Assembly (NCBI RefSeq): GCF_039522365.1
Contig: NZ_BAAADJ010000014.1
Coordinates: 70,811-134,810, forward strand
DNA length: 64,000 nt
Direction of reading: 5' to 3'
Origin: Bacillus carboniphilus
GTDB lineage: Bacteria; Bacillota; Bacilli; Bacillales; JC228
The notes beneath the pieces were generated by a model. The model was not told the DNA's origin and ran no database searches. It saw nothing but the letters and a program-made list of their open reading frames with translations. Position numbers and translations under genes: made by a program. The first letter of the stretch is position 1. Each line of letters opens with the position of its first letter. Shown one piece after another: positions 43,666-52,576 of the stretch.

Positions 43666-44529
43666 ATGAAAAGAATCGGATTTATTGGTCTTGGTGTAAT
43701 GGGACAAAGTATGGCTAGTCACTTATTAGGGAAGTTTGGCCAACTTAATATTTATACACGAACAAATGAAAAAGCAAATTTATTGATTGAAAACGGAGCG
43801 GTTTGGTGTTCTTCACCTGCTAAAGTTACCCAAAATAGTGATGTCATAATAACGATGGTGGGTTATCCAACCGATGTTGAGTCCGTTTACTTTGGAGAAG
43901 ATGGAATTTTAGCACACGCAAGTAATGGTTCTTTATTTATTGATATGACCACTTCAAAGCCAGAATTGGCAAGCAAAATTTACGAGGCAGCTAAAGTAGC
44001 AGGACATGACTCTCTTGATGCACCTGTTTCAGGAGGAGATGTAGGTGCTAAGCAAGGGACATTATCCATTATGGTAGGTGGTGACCAAGATACATATGAA
44101 AAAGCTCTTCCAATCCTAGAATGTATGGGGCAAAATATTGTGCATCAAGGGCCAGCTGGTGCAGGTCAACATACGAAAATGTGTAATCAAATTGCAATCG
44201 CTACAAATATGATTGGGGTCTGTGAAGCGTTAGTCTATGCTAAAAAAGCAGGCTTAGACGAAGAAACAGTATTAAAAAGTATCACAGGTGGGGCAGCAGG
44301 AAGCTGGTCATTGTCAAACTTGGCACCAAGAATGCTCGCAGGAAATTTTGAACCTGGATTTTATATGAAGCATTTTATTAAAGATATGGGGATTGCCATT
44401 GAAGAGGCAAAACGGATGGGGCTAACTCTTCCTGGGCTTACGCTAGCCGAAGAAATGTATCAATCACTGGCCGAAAAGGGACTAGGGGATAAAGGAACTC
44501 AAGCACTGTACCATTATTGGGGCGAATAG
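43666..44529 (+). CDS. ykwC: Beta-hydroxyacid dehydrogenase, YkwC
   Basis: A 287-residue NAD(P)-dependent dehydrogenase of the 3-hydroxyisobutyrate/2-hydroxy-3-oxopropionate reductase family. The dinucleotide-binding start IGFIGLGVMGQSMASHL, the substrate-binding DAPVSGGDVGAKQGTLSIMVGG (about 119-140) and the catalytic Lys in the GAGQHTKMCNQ helix (near 170) are all present. The substrate of YkwC is not established. The ATG has a GAAAGAGGAGAAAA site. It is followed 64 bp later by a tiny basic gene. Confidence 0.9.
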   Translation: MKRIGFIGLGVMGQSMASHLLGKFGQLNIYTRTNEKANLLIENGAVWCSSPAKVTQNSDVIITMVGYPTDVESVYFGEDGILAHASNGSLFIDMTTSKPELASKIYEAAKVAGHDSLDAPVSGGDVGAKQGTLSIMVGGDQDTYEKALPILECMGQNIVHQGPAGAGQHTKMCNQIAIATNMIGVCEALVYAKKAGLDEETVLKSITGGAAGSWSLSNLAPRMLAGNFEPGFYMKHFIKDMGIAIEEAKRMGLTLPGLTLAEEMYQSLAEKGLGDKGTQALYHYWGE

Positions 44530-44593
44530 CTGCCAAATCTTTATAGGGATAGTGAAGCGATCCTTTCGCACAATAAGTGTAGGAGGGATCACG

Positions 44594-44770
44594 ATGGCAA
44601 AACGAGATAAGAAAAATGACCCACAGCAAAAAAATAAAAAAGGGTTTGACTCTGAAGTAAGAGATACAGAATTCTCTAAGGAAATCGGGAGCGCAAGAGC
44701 TAACGAACTTCACAAAGAGAAGGCAAAAAAGCAACGAGCTGCAAAACGAAAAAATGGGAATTTATCATAA
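44594..44770 (+). CDS. Small basic hydrophilic protein (58 aa)
   Basis: A 58-residue Lys-rich protein with a strong ribosome binding site (GTAGGAGGGATCACG). It reads MAKRDKKNDPQQKNK..., then DTEFSKEIGSARANE, ending KRKNGNLS. The [DE]TEF element recurs in the 53-residue protein at 14.7 kb, and EFS.E recalls YfhD-like spore proteins. This is suggestive only. A terminator follows. Confidence 0.7.
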   Translation: MAKRDKKNDPQQKNKKGFDSEVRDTEFSKEIGSARANELHKEKAKKQRAAKRKNGNLS

Positions 44771-44808
44771 AAAAAGAGCGCTGAGTCATTCAGCGCTTTA
44801 TTTTTATT
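44769..44808. terminator. Bidirectional terminator
   Basis: Perfect arms AGCGCTGA and TCAGCGCT around GTCAT, with A and T runs on either side, between the small gene and patA. Confidence 0.85.
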
Positions 44809-45943
44809 TGCTTAAATATTTACGAATTCCATTTAGACCTTTTTCTAGTTGTTCCATCGAGCACGCATAAGACATTCGAAAGTATCCTTCACCTAAGTCA
44901 GAAAATGCATCACCCGGGACAACGGCAACCTTTTGCTGCTGAAGGAGATTTGTAGCAAATTGAAAGGATGGTTCACCATTTGGTATAGGAACGAGAAAAT
45001 AGAACGCACCATCAGGCTGCACTACATTGAGCCCCATGGAAAGGAGCTCATTATGGCAGTAATCTCTTCTCTTTTTGTATTCATCCCTCATCGGCAGTGC
45101 ATCATCTATTCCTTCAGTTAATGCCTCCAGTGCAGCCATTTGTGAGATGGAAGTTGCACAACTAACACCATATTGATGAACCTTTAAGATATGTTGGGTA
45201 GTGTCTTTAGGACCAAAGAGTAAACCAATTCTCCAACCTGTCATAGCATGAGATTTTGACAATCCATTGATGACAAGGGTTTGTTCTTTTATGAACTCTG
45301 CAATGGAAACATGCTTACGATCGTAGGTAAGTTCGCTATATATCTCATCAGCTAAGACCCAAATATTTTTTCCTTTTAACAGATTTGCAATATCTTGTAG
45401 TTCTTCTTCAGACAAGCTCACTCCTGTTGGGTTAGACGGGTAAGGAAGAATAATACATTTTGTTTTATCAGATAAATAAGTTTGAATGACTTCAGCGGTT
45501 AACTTAAACCCATTTTGCCTCACATCCGCATGTACAGGTTTTCCTCCGCTTAACGTAATAAGCGGCTCATATCCTGGGTAAACAGGACCAGGCAATATAA
45601 CCTCGTCTCCTGGTTGCAAAATTGTCCTTAGGCTAATATCAATCGCTTCACTCGCACCCACCGTCACAATCACTTCATCGTCTTGATAGGCTAGATTATA
45701 TTTTTTTTGTACATATGCACAGGCTGCTCTTCTAACATCCAATCGACCTGCATTATGTGTGTACGTTGTAATGTTGTTATGTATGGCTTGAATGGCAGCT
45801 TCTTTAACATGTTCTGGTGTAGGGAAATCTGGAACTCCAATTGTTAGGGAGATGACATCATCATATTCAGAAACTAAGTTAAAAAATTTGCGGATTCCTG
45901 ATATTTGTAAGCTTGTAACTTGTTCATTTAAGAACGATTCCAA
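44804..45943 (-). CDS. patA: Class I/II aminotransferase PatA
   Basis: A PLP-dependent aminotransferase of about 379 residues. The PLP lysine lies in NGLSKSHAMTGWRIG near residue 230; the phosphate and ring contacts VGASEAID, PYPSNPTG and LADEIYSELTYDR are also visible. The sequence closely resembles B. subtilis PatA, an N-acetyl-L,L-diaminopimelate aminotransferase of lysine synthesis. I place the start at a TTG nine bases after AAGG, because the ATG three codons earlier abuts that ribosome binding site. It is monocistronic. Confidence 0.9.
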   Translation of the reverse strand: MESFLNEQVTSLQISGIRKFFNLVSEYDDVISLTIGVPDFPTPEHVKEAAIQAIHNNITTYTHNAGRLDVRRAACAYVQKKYNLAYQDDEVIVTVGASEAIDISLRTILQPGDEVILPGPVYPGYEPLITLSGGKPVHADVRQNGFKLTAEVIQTYLSDKTKCIILPYPSNPTGVSLSEEELQDIANLLKGKNIWVLADEIYSELTYDRKHVSIAEFIKEQTLVINGLSKSHAMTGWRIGLLFGPKDTTQHILKVHQYGVSCATSISQMAALEALTEGIDDALPMRDEYKKRRDYCHNELLSMGLNVVQPDGAFYFLVPIPNGEPSFQFATNLLQQQKVAVVPGDAFSDLGEGYFRMSYACSMEQLEKGLNGIRKYLSK

Positions 45944-46049
45944 GGTGAACATCCTTCCATTTTATGTTGTTATCTCATTTTAACTGAATCGGATAAGAGT
46001 TGTCTAAGACTTAATTTTCTTTTTCATTATGGGCAAACATTATAGGGGG

Positions 46050-46235
46050 TGACTAGTTCCCGTTTTGTTCAGAACAGAGTCGAAACGGTCACTAATAGGC
46101 GTGACTAGTGCCCGTTTTGTTTAGAACAGAGTCGAAACGGTCACTATAGAACGACTAGTGCCCATTCCACCACGAACTGAGTTCAAACGATTACTACAGG
46201 CTTCCACTATTGTCCACTTCAGCTCTCATTCCAGT
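46050..46235. repeat. Decaying 52-bp intergenic tandem array (R3)
   Basis: GACTAG recurs at 46051, 46103 and 46153, and a degenerate copy (CCACTATTGTCC) lies near 46204; steps are 52, 50 and about 52. Each good unit has arms TAGTGCCCGTTTTG and CGAAACGGTCACTA (12 of 14 pairing) around about 13 bases. It lies between patA and a small plus-strand gene. Units two and three become progressively less similar. Confidence 0.85.
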
Positions 46236-46355
46236 AAACCTCCAATAAACTAACCCCTGGTAAAATCCGGAGAAAAATACTACAAAAAAACAAACATAGT
46301 TTTTAACACGATTACGAAAGGTAAACATAAGACCCATAAAAAGGAGTTTTACAAC

Positions 46356-46502
46356 ATGCGCAAAAAAGAGGATACGCATTTTAAATTGAGCTATGAGTCC
46401 GATGGGGAAATGGGAAAAAAGCAATCATCGAAATCTGACCAAAGCTCCTCAAAGGAACAGGATGAAAATATGTTTTTTAACATCACACAGGATAGTGAAT
46501 AG
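46356..46502 (+). CDS. Small hydrophilic protein (48 aa)
   Basis: A 48-residue ORF behind AAGGAGTTTTACAAC. It reads MRKKEDTHFKLSYESDGE..., ending FFNITQDSE, and is Ser-, Lys- and acid-rich with no hydrophobic segment. A terminator follows. No family recognised; it is the third or fourth such tiny charged ORF in this window. Confidence 0.6.
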   Translation: MRKKEDTHFKLSYESDGEMGKKQSSKSDQSSSKEQDENMFFNITQDSE

Positions 46503-46512
46503 AAATGTCTAA

Positions 46513-46564
46513 TTGGCTGGATTTCCTGAATCATGGGATTGGGGAAAACCAGTCTTTTTTTTGA
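46513..46564 (+). terminator. Intrinsic terminator before the Mo cofactor operon
   Basis: Arms GGCTGGATTTCC and GGAAAACCAGTC, with two imperfect pairs, followed by eight T. Confidence 0.7.
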
Positions 46565-46615
46565 TTAAACATCATAGATAAAACAAGAGGGGTTATTTCA
46601 TCATGAAACAAACTG

Positions 46616-46658
46616 TGTGATAAATGTCACATCTTAATATAAGCTTCATTTCTATAAT
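46616..46658 (+). promoter_or_regulatory. Fnr-activated promoter of the moa operon
   Basis: TGTGA-TAAATG-TCACA (46616-46631) is a perfect match to the known Fnr/Crp-type consensus. TATAAT (46653-46658) lies downstream, and a start near 46665 puts the box centre at about -41.5, the class II activator position. No good -35 is present, as expected for an activated promoter. Confidence 0.82.
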
Positions 46659-46694
46659 GGGGATTACGTAGACAAGGGAAATGATGAGGTGATT

Positions 46695-47213
46695 ATGTTG
46701 AGCAGTGAATGGGGTCATTTTAATGAACAAATGCGAGCCAAAATGATAGATGTAACAGATAAAAGGATAACAGATCGAGTGGCTGTTGCTAAAAGTCATA
46801 TTACGATGTCAATAGATACGATGGCTAAAATAAAGAATCATCAGATTGGAAAAGGCGATGTATTAGGGGTGGCACAAATTGCTGGTGTGATGGCAGCCAA
46901 AAAGACATCCGAATGGATCCCTATGTGCCACCCACTTGACTTATCTGGAATTGACCTGAAATTTCAAGAGATTTCTGAGCATGAAATAGAAATTGAAGCA
47001 ACGGTCAAAACAACAGGGAAAACGGGTGTTGAAATGGAAGCTCTGACTGCAGTAAGTGCCGCTGCTTTAACGATTTATGATATGTGTAAAGCTATCGACA
47101 AAGATATGGTGATTGGACCGACCTATTTGCAGAGTAAAACTGGTGGTAAAAGTGGTAAGTATGTTAGAAAGCTCACACCTGAAACGAATGGAGCTTCCAT
47201 ATGTGGAGAGTAG
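46695..47213 (+). CDS. moaC: Cyclic pyranopterin monophosphate synthase MoaC
   Basis: A 172-residue enzyme that, after MoaA, makes cyclic pyranopterin monophosphate from a GTP-derived intermediate. The signatures [30 protein letters not shown] and [20 protein letters not shown] are diagnostic. The ATG follows GATGAGGTGATT. It is the first gene of the Mo cofactor operon, directly behind the Fnr-type promoter, and overlaps moaB by 13 bases. Confidence 0.96.
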   Translation: MLSSEWGHFNEQMRAKMIDVTDKRITDRVAVAKSHITMSIDTMAKIKNHQIGKGDVLGVAQIAGVMAAKKTSEWIPMCHPLDLSGIDLKFQEISEHEIEIEATVKTTGKTGVEMEALTAVSAAALTIYDMCKAIDKDMVIGPTYLQSKTGGKSGKYVRKLTPETNGASICGE

Positions 47214-47680
47214 CCATTGTCACCATAAGTGATAAAGGTTCCAAAGGAGAAAGAAAAGATGAAAGTGGCCCTCTCTTAGCACAGTTAGCTAAGGAAATCA
47301 GAGGAGATATTGTTTCAACTCTAATTATCCCAGATGATTTCAACCAAATAGAAGAAAGTCTAATTTCATTAGCAGATCATTCGAAGTGCGACCTTATCTT
47401 AACGACAGGTGGAACTGGATTGGCAGAGCGAGATATAACGCCAGAAGCAACGAAAACAGTTATTGAAAGGGAGGTTCCTGGTATTCCTGAAGCAATGCGG
47501 ATGGTCGCCTTTCCTAGAACGAATTTTTCTATCCTTTCTCGTGCCGTTGCAGGGATTAGAGGAAAAACGCTCATCATTAACTTTCCAGGAAGTACGAAAG
47601 CTGTGAAAGAATGCTTTTCAATTATAAAGCCTATACTTCCTCATAGTCTGGATTTATTAAGGGGAAAGACAAAGCATTAA
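47201..47680 (+). CDS. moaB: Molybdopterin adenylyltransferase MoaB/Mog
   Basis: A 159-residue protein of the MoaB/Mog family, which adenylates molybdopterin before Mo insertion. [17 protein letters not shown] (about residues 67-83) carries the family's GGTG motif and nucleotide-binding region. The ATG lies inside the moaC 3' end. MoeA follows directly, its usual partner. Confidence 0.94.
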   Translation: MWRVAIVTISDKGSKGERKDESGPLLAQLAKEIRGDIVSTLIIPDDFNQIEESLISLADHSKCDLILTTGGTGLAERDITPEATKTVIEREVPGIPEAMRMVAFPRTNFSILSRAVAGIRGKTLIINFPGSTKAVKECFSIIKPILPHSLDLLRGKTKH

Positions 47681-47710
47681 ATCAAGATGAACAATTGGGG
47701 GAAACAAACC

Positions 47711-48949
47711 ATGAGATTTAACCGACAACCCATAACGGTTGAAGATGCACAAAGAAAAATCGTTCCATTCATACAACCAAAAGAAGCAGAATGGGTGAGC
47801 CTTATAGATAGTGAGGGACGACGACTAGCTGAATCAATAGACGCTCCTCATCCTGTGCCAAACTTTAGACGTTCAGGAATGGATGGTTTTGCTGTTTGCT
47901 CTAAGGATACAATAGCAGGTCAGCGAATGCAGCTTTTAGTGGTGGAAGAAATCGCATGTGGTGATGTAGCATCTAAAACGGTTGTTCAGGGGACATGTTC
48001 TCGAATTATGACAGGTGCTGCTCTTCCGGAAGGGGCAGATGCTGTCATTAAATTAGAAGATACCGAAACGGTCATTGATGGACAGCAAACCTATACCGTA
48101 ATAAAGAAAGCTGTTTCCAAAGGTGAGAACGTAACCGAAAGAGGGGCTGAAATTAAAGAAGGTACACCAATATTAGAGGTTGGAAGAAGAGTGGGAGTTG
48201 GTGAGCAAGCCTTGCTTGCCACTTTTGGTTTTCCAAAGGTCAGGGTGTTCAAGCAACCAACTGTCGCTATCCTCTCAACGGGTTCTGAACTCCTTCAAGT
48301 CGATGAGGAGTTACAGCCAGGAAAAATTCGTAATAGTAATAGCTACATGCTTGCTGTTCAGGTGAAAAATGCGGGAGCTAAGGTGGTTGTAATGGATCAA
48401 GTTCCCGATGAAATCAGCGTTGCAAAAGAAAAAATTTTAAAAGCATTTGAAAAAGTCGATGTTGTCATCACGACCGGTGGTGTTTCGGTTGGCGATTACG
48501 ACATATTAGTGGATATCTTCCGTAATTGGGATGGAGAAATGCTTTTTAATAAATTAAAAATGCGTCCAGGAAGTCCAACTACAGTTGGTGTTCGAAACAA
48601 CCAATTTTTATTTGCTCTATCCGGAAACCCAGGTGCTTGTTTTGCTGGATTTGAATTATTTGTACGACCAGTCTTGTGGGGGATGCAAGGAAAGCCAGAT
48701 TACTACTTACCAGAATTTAAGGCTTATCTCGCAGTTGATTTTCAAAATATGGGGTCATTTCCCCGATTTGTTCGAGGAGAAGTTTGGGTTGAAGATGGAA
48801 AGGTCTACGTTTCACCGATTGGTGTTGACCAGTCAAGTGTCGTCGTTTCAATCAAAGATACCGAAGTTCTGATCAAGATTCCTCCTGGAAAAATAGAGTT
48901 GAAGTCCGGTCAATTGGTTGACGTTATGAAATTGAATGTACACGAGTAA
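47711..48949 (+). CDS. moeA: Molybdopterin molybdenumtransferase MoeA
   Basis: A 412-residue enzyme that inserts molybdate into adenylated molybdopterin. Domains I-II contain the RRSGMDGFAV-like element (FRRSGMDGFAVCS near residue 60) and IMTGAALPEGADAVI; domain III has STGSEL and TTGGVSVGDYD; domain IV forms the C-terminus. The ATG follows TTGGGGGAAACAAACC; an earlier ATG at 47687 has no ribosome binding site. Confidence 0.96.
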   Translation: MRFNRQPITVEDAQRKIVPFIQPKEAEWVSLIDSEGRRLAESIDAPHPVPNFRRSGMDGFAVCSKDTIAGQRMQLLVVEEIACGDVASKTVVQGTCSRIMTGAALPEGADAVIKLEDTETVIDGQQTYTVIKKAVSKGENVTERGAEIKEGTPILEVGRRVGVGEQALLATFGFPKVRVFKQPTVAILSTGSELLQVDEELQPGKIRNSNSYMLAVQVKNAGAKVVVMDQVPDEISVAKEKILKAFEKVDVVITTGGVSVGDYDILVDIFRNWDGEMLFNKLKMRPGSPTTVGVRNNQFLFALSGNPGACFAGFELFVRPVLWGMQGKPDYYLPEFKAYLAVDFQNMGSFPRFVRGEVWVEDGKVYVSPIGVDQSSVVVSIKDTEVLIKIPPGKIELKSGQLVDVMKLNVHE

Positions 48950-48961
48950 GAGGTGATTAAC

Positions 48962-49429
48962 ATGAAAGGCCATTTTAACATAACTGAGGAACCGATTCAG
49001 ATTGAATCGGTCGTTCGTCAAGTCATACATCCGAATGCAGGAGCAGTTAATACATTTATCGGGACAGTTAGAGAACTCACTCATGGGAAAAAGACGCTTT
49101 ATTTACAATATGAAGCCTACGTCACAATGGCTGAAAAAAAATTAGGTGAAATTGGCGACGAAATAAAGAAAAAATACCCCGATAGTAGGGTAGCCATAAC
49201 ACATAGAATTGGAAGGTTAGAAATTACGGATATTGCTGTTGTCATAGCAGTTTCTACTCCCCACCGAGCTGAATCCTATGAAGCAAGTCGGTATGCAATA
49301 GAACGATTAAAAGAAATTGTCCCCATTTGGAAAAAAGAGCATTGGGAAGATGGAGAGAAGTGGATTGGAAATCAAAAAGAAACGGTTGCGTACGTTAGTG
49401 GGGAACCAAGAGGTGAGATAGAGTGGTAG
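48962..49429 (+). CDS. moaE: Molybdopterin synthase large subunit MoaE
   Basis: A 155-residue catalytic subunit of molybdopterin synthase, which adds two sulfurs to cyclic pyranopterin. FIGTVRELTHGKKTLYLQYEAY and the basic active-site segment HRIGRLEITDIAVVIAVSTPHR, with KEIVPIWKKE after it, are typical. The ATG follows AAGAGGTGATTAAC. It overlaps moaD by seven bases. Confidence 0.96.
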   Translation: MKGHFNITEEPIQIESVVRQVIHPNAGAVNTFIGTVRELTHGKKTLYLQYEAYVTMAEKKLGEIGDEIKKKYPDSRVAITHRIGRLEITDIAVVIAVSTPHRAESYEASRYAIERLKEIVPIWKKEHWEDGEKWIGNQKETVAYVSGEPRGEIEW

Positions 49430-49656
49430 AGTTATTATTTTTTGCAAATCTAAAAGAGAAGCTTGGAACTGGGACCATTCAATGGATGGAGACGCCCATT
49501 ACTGTATCTGAATTAAAAAAACAGCTAGAAACCCAATACTCCCTTACGAACTTGGATTCTGTCATGATTGCAATCAATGCAGAGTTTGCAGAAAACCATG
49601 AAATCATCAAATCTGGTGACCAAGTTGCTTTCATAGAACCAGTAAGTGGTGGATGA
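49423..49656 (+). CDS. moaD: Molybdopterin synthase sulfur carrier subunit MoaD
   Basis: A 77-residue ubiquitin-like sulfur carrier. It ends in the essential Gly-Gly (IEPVSGG), which MoeB adenylates and a sulfurtransferase converts to thiocarboxylate. The start is a GTG inside the moaE 3' end. Together with moaE it forms the synthase. Confidence 0.94.
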   Translation: MVELLFFANLKEKLGTGTIQWMETPITVSELKKQLETQYSLTNLDSVMIAINAEFAENHEIIKSGDQVAFIEPVSGG

Positions 49657-49689
49657 GTGAACATCAAGTCAGGAAGGAATGGATGAAAG

Positions 49690-50715
49690 GTGAGTCAACG
49701 TTATTCAAGGCAGATTCTATTTAAACCCATTGGAGAAGACGGACAACAGAGGCTCATGGAAAGTAGTGTTTTAATTGTGGGAGCGGGAGCATTAGGAACC
49801 TCAACTGCAGAGATGCTTGTTCGTGCAGGGGTTGGTCATATAACCATCGTTGACCGAGACTATGTGGAATGGAGTAATCTTCAACGCCAACAACTCTATA
49901 CCGAACGAGATGCAGCTCAAGGGACACCCAAAGCAACAGCCGCGTTGAAAGCCTTGTCCTGTATAAATAGTGAAGTTAAGTTAAAAAGCCATGTTGGAGA
50001 CTTTGTTGACTTTATCTCTCATCAATCTATTGAGAATTACAATCTAATGATAGATGCCACTGATAATTTTGAAACGAGGTTTATTCTTAACGACTTGTCT
50101 CATCGATATAATATTCCTTGGATTTATGGTGGGGCTGTGGGAAGTACGGGAACTACATACACTGTCATTCCAGGGGAAACACCGTGCCTTTCCTGTTTGG
50201 TCAAATCAATCCCTGTCATGAATCAAACGTGTGATACGGTAGGGGTGATTCCACCAACGATTCAATGGGTGACGTCCAATCAAGTAACAGAGGCATTAAA
50301 ATGGTTAACTGGCCATAGACAAAAAATGCGAACATCCCTTTTATATGCCGATTTGTGGGACTGTCAGTTTACTTCAATCAACGTGAATAAAGCTAAAAAA
50401 ACAAACTGCCCTACTTGTGGTGATAACCCGACATTCCCGTATCTAGAAAAGAGTTCATATTCGCACATCCATATATTATGTGGAAGGGATACGGTTCAAA
50501 TCAGACCGAAAGAAGGCCAAACCTTTAATAAAGATGAAGTCTTAAAAAGGCTTTTAGAGGTATCCAATAAAGTGAAGTCTAATGATCTATTGATTCATGC
50601 TCATTTAGATGAGAATCGAAGAATTGTTGTTTTTGAGGATGGAAGAGTCCTGCTGCATGGAATGTCTACTATTGCAGAAGCACAAGCCACGTATGATCGA
50701 TACGTTCGTTGTTAA
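49690..50715 (+). CDS. moeB: MoaD-activating E1-like enzyme MoeB/ThiF family
   Basis: A 341-residue adenylyltransferase. The nucleotide-binding loop VLIVGAGALGTSTAEMLVRAGV, the catalytic Asp in ITIVDRDYVEWSNLQRQ, CLSCL and the zinc-binding CPTCG near residue 238 match MoeB/ThiF. The C-terminal 100 or so residues are an extension common in Bacillus MoeB (339 residues). The start is a GTG. Position in the operon supports activation of MoaD rather than ThiS. Confidence 0.92.
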   Translation: MSQRYSRQILFKPIGEDGQQRLMESSVLIVGAGALGTSTAEMLVRAGVGHITIVDRDYVEWSNLQRQQLYTERDAAQGTPKATAALKALSCINSEVKLKSHVGDFVDFISHQSIENYNLMIDATDNFETRFILNDLSHRYNIPWIYGGAVGSTGTTYTVIPGETPCLSCLVKSIPVMNQTCDTVGVIPPTIQWVTSNQVTEALKWLTGHRQKMRTSLLYADLWDCQFTSINVNKAKKTNCPTCGDNPTFPYLEKSSYSHIHILCGRDTVQIRPKEGQTFNKDEVLKRLLEVSNKVKSNDLLIHAHLDENRRIVVFEDGRVLLHGMSTIAEAQATYDRYVRC

Positions 50716-50757
50716 AGCGTCATTCTCGAATAGAGAAAAAGATAAAGGAGTGGGAAT

Positions 50758-51789
50758 ATGCAAGGGGAAAACCATAAGGCAGTCGTGGATCAATTAAAAC
50801 GCCCGCTTCAAGACTTGCGAATTTCTGTAACGGACCGTTGTAATTTTCGATGCGTGTATTGTATGCCATCTGAGATTTTTGGACCTGACTATCCGTTTTT
50901 AAAAGAGAAAATGTTACTTAATAATCAAGAAATCGTACAGGTTGCGAAGTCGTTTTCACAGTTAGGCGTTAACAAAATAAGAATTACAGGTGGAGAACCC
51001 CTGATGAGGAAAGACCTAACACAACTTGTTGGTGCCCTTTCCAAAATCGAGGGTATAACAGATATAGCGATGACCACTAATGGAAGTTTATTAAGAAGTA
51101 AGGCAAAAGAATTAAAGATGAGTGGTCTAAATCGGGTGACCGTAAGCCTCGATTCTTTAAATGATGAAACATTTGGCCAAATCAATGGAAGAGGCTTCAA
51201 AGTTCAAACTGTCTTAAAGGGGATAGAGGCTGCCAAAGAAGCTGGTTTAGAAGTGAAGGTAAATATGCTTGTTAAACGTGGAGTAAATGAAGACGAGGTC
51301 ATCCCAATGGCTCGGTACTTCCAGGGGAGTGGCCATGTCCTACGCTTTATAGAATTCATGGATGTAGGAAACACAAATGGTTGGAAAATGGATGATGTTG
51401 TTACAAGGAAGCAAATTCTCAACCTTCTGCAACAGGAATTTTCACTAAAACCTATAGACGCTAATTACTTTGGAGAGGTAGCCACAAGGTATGTAAATGA
51501 AGATACCGGAGATGAAATAGGAATTATTTCTTCTATTTCTGGGCCATTTTGTTCTTCATGTACCCGTGCAAGGCTTTCCGCAGATGGGAAGATTTATACG
51601 TGTTTATTTGCCACAAAAGGGACAGATTTAAGAGGGCCAATGCGTAACGGTGCAACGGAAGCTGATATTTTAAAAATAATAGAGCAAACCTGGGAAAATA
51701 GGGTCGATCAGTATTCGGCGTTAAGAACGAAAGAGACTGTTGCTGCTAGAAGTAAAGAAAAAATCGAGATGTCTTATATCGGTGGATAG
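50758..51789 (+). CDS. moaA: GTP 3',8-cyclase MoaA
   Basis: A 343-residue radical SAM enzyme that starts molybdopterin synthesis from GTP. It has the N-terminal cluster CNFRCVYC, the TGGEPLMRKDL SAM-binding element, the C-terminal cluster CSSCTRARLSADGKIYTC and the conserved C-terminal GG (SYIGG), all required for activity in studied homologues. The ATG follows GGAGTGGGAAT. Confidence 0.96.
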   Translation: MQGENHKAVVDQLKRPLQDLRISVTDRCNFRCVYCMPSEIFGPDYPFLKEKMLLNNQEIVQVAKSFSQLGVNKIRITGGEPLMRKDLTQLVGALSKIEGITDIAMTTNGSLLRSKAKELKMSGLNRVTVSLDSLNDETFGQINGRGFKVQTVLKGIEAAKEAGLEVKVNMLVKRGVNEDEVIPMARYFQGSGHVLRFIEFMDVGNTNGWKMDDVVTRKQILNLLQQEFSLKPIDANYFGEVATRYVNEDTGDEIGIISSISGPFCSSCTRARLSADGKIYTCLFATKGTDLRGPMRNGATEADILKIIEQTWENRVDQYSALRTKETVAARSKEKIEMSYIGG

Positions 51790-51800
51790 AGGGTTTGACG

Positions 51801-52565
51801 GTGAAGGAATTGATAGGAAACAAGTCATTTCGTCTAATAAGTAGTGTACTCGTTATAGTCCTTGTAGGATGGGTGTTTTTTTTAAATAGAGAGTCTAGTC
51901 CTAAGAAAGTTGAACTCTATATAATGGCAGCTGCTAGCTTAACAGATGTGATCTCTGAAATTGAACAGAAATATGAGAAGAAAAACAACGAAGTAGATGT
52001 CATTACTATCTTTGCTTCCTCTGGTAAGCTTCAGAAACAAATTGAGCAGGGTGCGCCAGCTGACCTATTTATATCTGCTGGTAGGAAGCAAATGAAGGAG
52101 TTAGAGGAGAAAAGATATATAGAAGAAAGTACTTCTCTACTAGAAAACAAATTAGTATTGATTTCTAAAAATGATATGACGATAAAAGATCTTAAAAGTC
52201 CCGATATTGCCCATATCGCTATTGGGAATCCAGAAACAGTACCAGCAGGTGAATATGCGAAACAATTTTTATTGAAAGAAGGACTTATGCCCCAGCTTAA
52301 TTCTAAGTTTGTCCTTGCTGGTGATGTGAGACAAGTCGTTACCTATGTGGAAACAGGTAATACAGAAGTTGGATTTGTCTATAAAACAGATGTAAAAAGT
52401 AGCAGCGATTTAGACGTTGAAATTTTGAACACACCAACCTCAATTGAATACCCCATGGGTCTCATAAAGGGTCATCAATTTGAAACTCAGGAATTTTATA
52501 ATTGGCTTCAAGGAGAAGAAGCTGAAGACATTTTTAAGCAGTATGGCTTTGTAACTGATAACTAG
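51801..52565 (+). CDS. modA: Molybdate ABC transporter substrate-binding protein ModA
   Basis: A 254-residue extracytoplasmic binding protein. The molybdate-site phrases YIMAAASLTDVISE, FASSGKLQKQIEQGAPADLFIS and the later VGFVYKTD are typical. An N-terminal hydrophobic segment (ISSVLVIVLVGWVFFL) lacks a lipobox cysteine, so the protein may be membrane-anchored by this helix rather than by lipid. The start is a GTG seven bases after AGAGGG; an in-frame TTG six bases earlier is too near. modB follows, but no modC. Confidence 0.92.
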   Translation: MKELIGNKSFRLISSVLVIVLVGWVFFLNRESSPKKVELYIMAAASLTDVISEIEQKYEKKNNEVDVITIFASSGKLQKQIEQGAPADLFISAGRKQMKELEEKRYIEESTSLLENKLVLISKNDMTIKDLKSPDIAHIAIGNPETVPAGEYAKQFLLKEGLMPQLNSKFVLAGDVRQVVTYVETGNTEVGFVYKTDVKSSSDLDVEILNTPTSIEYPMGLIKGHQFETQEFYNWLQGEEAEDIFKQYGFVTDN

Positions 52566-52576
52566 GATGGTAGAAA

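Noticed and set aside
46659-46694. Moco riboswitch before moaC
   Set aside because: Only about 30 bases lie between the predicted transcript start and the moaC start codon, too few for that RNA.
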